Assembly (NCBI GenBank): GCA_021785095.1
Contig: JAJYGM010000231.1
Coordinates: 1-14,311, forward strand
Origin: Actinomycetes bacterium
GTDB taxonomy: Bacteria > Actinomycetota > Acidimicrobiia > Acidimicrobiales > Bog-793
Direction: 5' to 3'
DNA: 14,311 nucleotides
Positions 12,578 through 14,311 of this stretch are shown here, one piece after another. The position numbers were made by a program, and so were the translations under genes. The stretch's first letter is position 1. Each line of letters opens with the position of its first letter. Below the pieces are notes generated by a model. The model made no database searches. It saw only the letters and a program-made list of their open reading frames with translations, and was not told the origin of the DNA.

Positions 12578-13268
12578 GCGAGCCCTGCCTCTTCCCGCCT
12601 CTCCTGCCGCCCCGGAGGTCCCGGAGGTCCCGGAGATCCACAGAGGCGCCCCGGCCCACGACGATCTCGGTGACCAGCTCCGGGGGGAAGAGCCCGTGCT
12701 CGACCACCCCCAGCACCCCCTGCATCTTCCGAGCGAGCGAGCGCGGGTCGCCGACCGGCCCCAGGTAGTCGCAGATCGCCCCCCCGTCGGGGCTCCTGGG
12801 CCCGTCTCGCCTCCGCACGGGGCCGACCGCCGCCAGTCTTCGCAGCGTCGAGGAGAGCCCGAAGGAAAGCACCTCCAGGGGGACCGGCGGCCCCAGCGCG
12901 GGCACGAGCTTGGTGGAGTCCACGATCACGACGAAGCGGGAGGCAGCCGCGGCAACGAGCTTCTCTCGGGTGTGGGCACCGCCTCCGCCCTTCACCAGCC
13001 AGCCGTCCGGCGCCACCTGGTCGGCACCGTCGATCGCGATGTCCAGGTGTGCGACCGTGCTGAACCGCTCGATCCGCAGCCCCACCTCGCGGGCTGCTGC
13101 CTCCGTGCGGGGCGAGGTCGCGACGCAACGCAGGTCGAGGCGGCGAGCGGCGAGCGCGGGCACGCAGAGGGCGACCGTCGATCCAGTCCCGAGGCCGACG
13201 GTCATGCCGTCTTCGACGAGCTCGGCAGCGGCCTCTGCCGCGACGCGCTTTTCCTGCTCGGCGGTCAC
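12540..13268 (-). CDS. rpiA: Ribose-5-phosphate isomerase A
   Basis: This 242-residue enzyme interconverts ribose-5-phosphate and ribulose-5-phosphate, the product of Gnd. With GTG 13268 as residue 1, 'VGLGTGSTVA' is at 24-33, and D80 and D83 are in 'AIDGADQVAPDGW'. K93 lies in 'LVKGGGGAHTREK' and E102 beside it, matching the E. coli catalytic set (D81, D84, K94, E103); only the flanking Glu of 'DGADE' is Gln. The frame is open to 13406, but that extension is unlike RpiA, and TAEQEKR is a normal family N-terminus; GTG 13271 is equivalent. The C-terminus has about 30 extra residues beginning with a DLR repeat and ends inside pgl on the other strand. The enzyme looks intact; the extra tail could be real or the result of a lost stop. 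Confidence 0.92.
   Translation of the reverse strand: MTAEQEKRVAAEAAAELVEDGMTVGLGTGSTVALCVPALAARRLDLRCVATSPRTEAAAREVGLRIERFSTVAHLDIAIDGADQVAPDGWLVKGGGGAHTREKLVAAAASRFVVIVDSTKLVPALGPPVPLEVLSFGLSSTLRRLAAVGPVRRRDGPRSPDGGAICDYLGPVGDPRSLARKMQGVLGVVEHGLFPPELVTEIVVGRGASVDLRDLRDLRGGRRGGKRQGSLSGRPVPPPGRP
12612..12638. repeat. 9-bp tandem repeat in the tail of rpiA
   Basis: CCGGAGGTC occurs three times in a row (12612-12620, 12621-12629, 12630-12638), the third with one change. On the rpiA strand it encodes Asp-Leu-Arg three times at the end of the conserved enzyme, before the extra tail that overlaps pgl. Confidence 0.7.
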
Positions 13269-13377
13269 CACCGACGGATTGTTCCACCTGGCGCCGCGGG
13301 TGCGCGACCCGGGTGCGCGCCCCAACCGGCCGCAAGAGCCGGACCAGTCGCGATCCGGGCCAGCCCGACGTGGAGGG

Positions 13378-14311
13378 TCAACCCCCGAGAGCCCGGCGAT
13401 ACGCACGCCGGTCGTACTCGTCGACCATCCGGTGCGCAGAAAAGAAGGACGCGTTCAGTGCGATGGCGCGACGCCCCATGACGGTCAGCACGTCGCGGTC
13501 CTCGTAGTACGCGGGGGCGACGACCTCCTCGAGCACGCGGTAGAGGCGGTCCGCGTCGTCGGGAGGGCCGTCGGCGGAGCCCTCGGCAGCGGAGCTCGAT
13601 GTCCCGAACGCCCACCCGGTGACGCCGTCGATCCACCCTTCGATCCACCAACCGTCGAGCGTGCTCAAGCTCGGCACCCCGTTGAGCGCCGCCTTCATCC
13701 CGCTCGTGCCCGACGCCTCGTTCGGCGGGACGGGCGTGTTGAGCCAGACGTCGCTCCCCGCGCAGAGCAGACGGCCGAGGTCCATGCCGTAGTTGTCCAC
13801 GAAAGCGACGGTCACGCCGCTCGGGCGCGCGTCGATCACCGACAGCACGCGCCGGATCATCGCCTTCGCCTCCCCGTCTCCCGGGTGTGCTTTTCCGGCG
13901 AAGACGAGCTGGAGCGGAGCGCTCTTCGCGATGGACGAGAGTCGATCGAGATCGGAAAGCACGAGGTCGTTGCGCTTGTACGCAGCGACGCGGCGCGCGA
14001 TACCGATCGTGAGGACGTCAGGGCGGAAGCTCACGCCCGTGCGCCGGCGCACGTCGGCGCACAGCGACCTCTTGTTCTGGCCGTGAGCGGCCCGTAGTTC
14101 GTCGAGCGGGATGTCCATCGCGTAGCGGAGCTGCGTGCCGTCCCTTCGCCAACCCGGCAGGCGGCGATCGAAGAGCGATGCGGTCGCAGCCGCTGCCCAG
14201 GTCGCGCCGTGCACGCCGTTGGTCACCGCCTCGACGTGCTGCGACGGGAACATCCGTCGGGTCACGTCGCGATGCCGGAGCGAGACGGCGTTCACGAACC
14301 CCGCTCACCAG
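13378..14311 (-). CDS. glgP: Alpha-glucan (glycogen) phosphorylase, C-terminal part, cut by right edge
   Basis: This is the C-terminal half of a GT35 phosphorylase, which releases glucose-1-phosphate from glycogen or maltodextrin using pyridoxal phosphate. Numbered from GTG 14295, 'EAVTNGVHGATW' is at 22-33 and 'RRVAAYKR' at 101-108, with the phosphate-site Arg and Lys. 'LVFAGKAHPGD' follows at 130-140, and 'NEASGTSGMKAALNG' has K201 as the expected cofactor lysine. The sequence resembles the shorter bacterial phosphorylase type. The N-terminal half should continue right of the window, but an in-frame stop is at 14307-14305. The five codons in the next frame (LVSGV, 14311-14297) look like a continuation if one base in the CCCC run at 14299-14302 were removed, so a frameshift, real or from sequence error, is likely. 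It is codirectional with rpiA, 110 bp away. Confidence 0.85.

Noticed and set aside
12910..14097. 395-codon plus-strand frame opposite rpiA and glgP
   Set aside because: Both minus-strand genes carry complete active-site motifs, while the plus frame shows no family resemblance.

Overview
The window is about 70% GC, uses GTG starts often, is densely packed, and carries a partner-switching regulator/sigma-factor set, a cold-shock protein and a short NAD-type 6-phosphogluconate dehydrogenase. This points to a high-GC actinobacterium, possibly from a deep lineage such as Acidimicrobiia; the class is an inference. No rRNA, complete tRNA, CRISPR array or transposase is visible. Most of the window looks like core chromosome; the left 1 kb looks accessory.

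Layout. (1) 1-911, minus: two consecutive type II toxin-antitoxin modules, a complete VapBC-like pair (911-304) and a second ribbon-helix-helix antitoxin (129 to the left edge) whose toxin would lie outside. Each has a promoter overlapping a short repeat that could be its autoregulatory operator. (2) 1117-2701, minus: an acyl-CoA dehydrogenase with a possible operator upstream, then a cold-shock protein. (3) 2971-7085: cysteinyl-tRNA synthetase (minus) and valyl-tRNA synthetase (plus), diverging from a 20-bp gap with overlapping -10 elements. (4) 7086-9079, plus: a strong hairpin, a candidate SigB/SigF-type promoter, a 15-bp tandem repeat, and an overlapping operon of STAS anti-anti-sigma factor, degenerate RsbW-like protein and SigB/SigF-family sigma factor. 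(5) 9153-12577, plus: pgi, gnd and pgl, joining glycolysis to the oxidative pentose phosphate pathway, with no zwf between gnd and pgl. (6) 12540-14311, minus: rpiA, overlapping the pgl tail, and the C-terminal part of an alpha-glucan phosphorylase running off the right edge.

How the genes fit together. Glucan phosphorylase, Pgi, Pgl, Gnd and RpiA form a sugar-phosphate block from storage glucan to ribose-5-phosphate. The regulatory operon beside it is a stress or development partner-switching module: the STAS protein would sequester the RsbW-like protein and free the sigma factor. The sigma factor may read the promoter at 7205-7230 and so control its own operon. The RsbW-like protein lacks the usual ATP-binding boxes, so the switch may not use the normal kinase chemistry.

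The most unusual signals are the 15-bp repeat in the predicted leader of the sigma operon, the degenerate RsbW, the overlapping divergent -10 elements of cysS/valS, the probable frameshift in the phosphorylase gene, and the tandem toxin-antitoxin modules. I do not see a wholly new multi-gene system.
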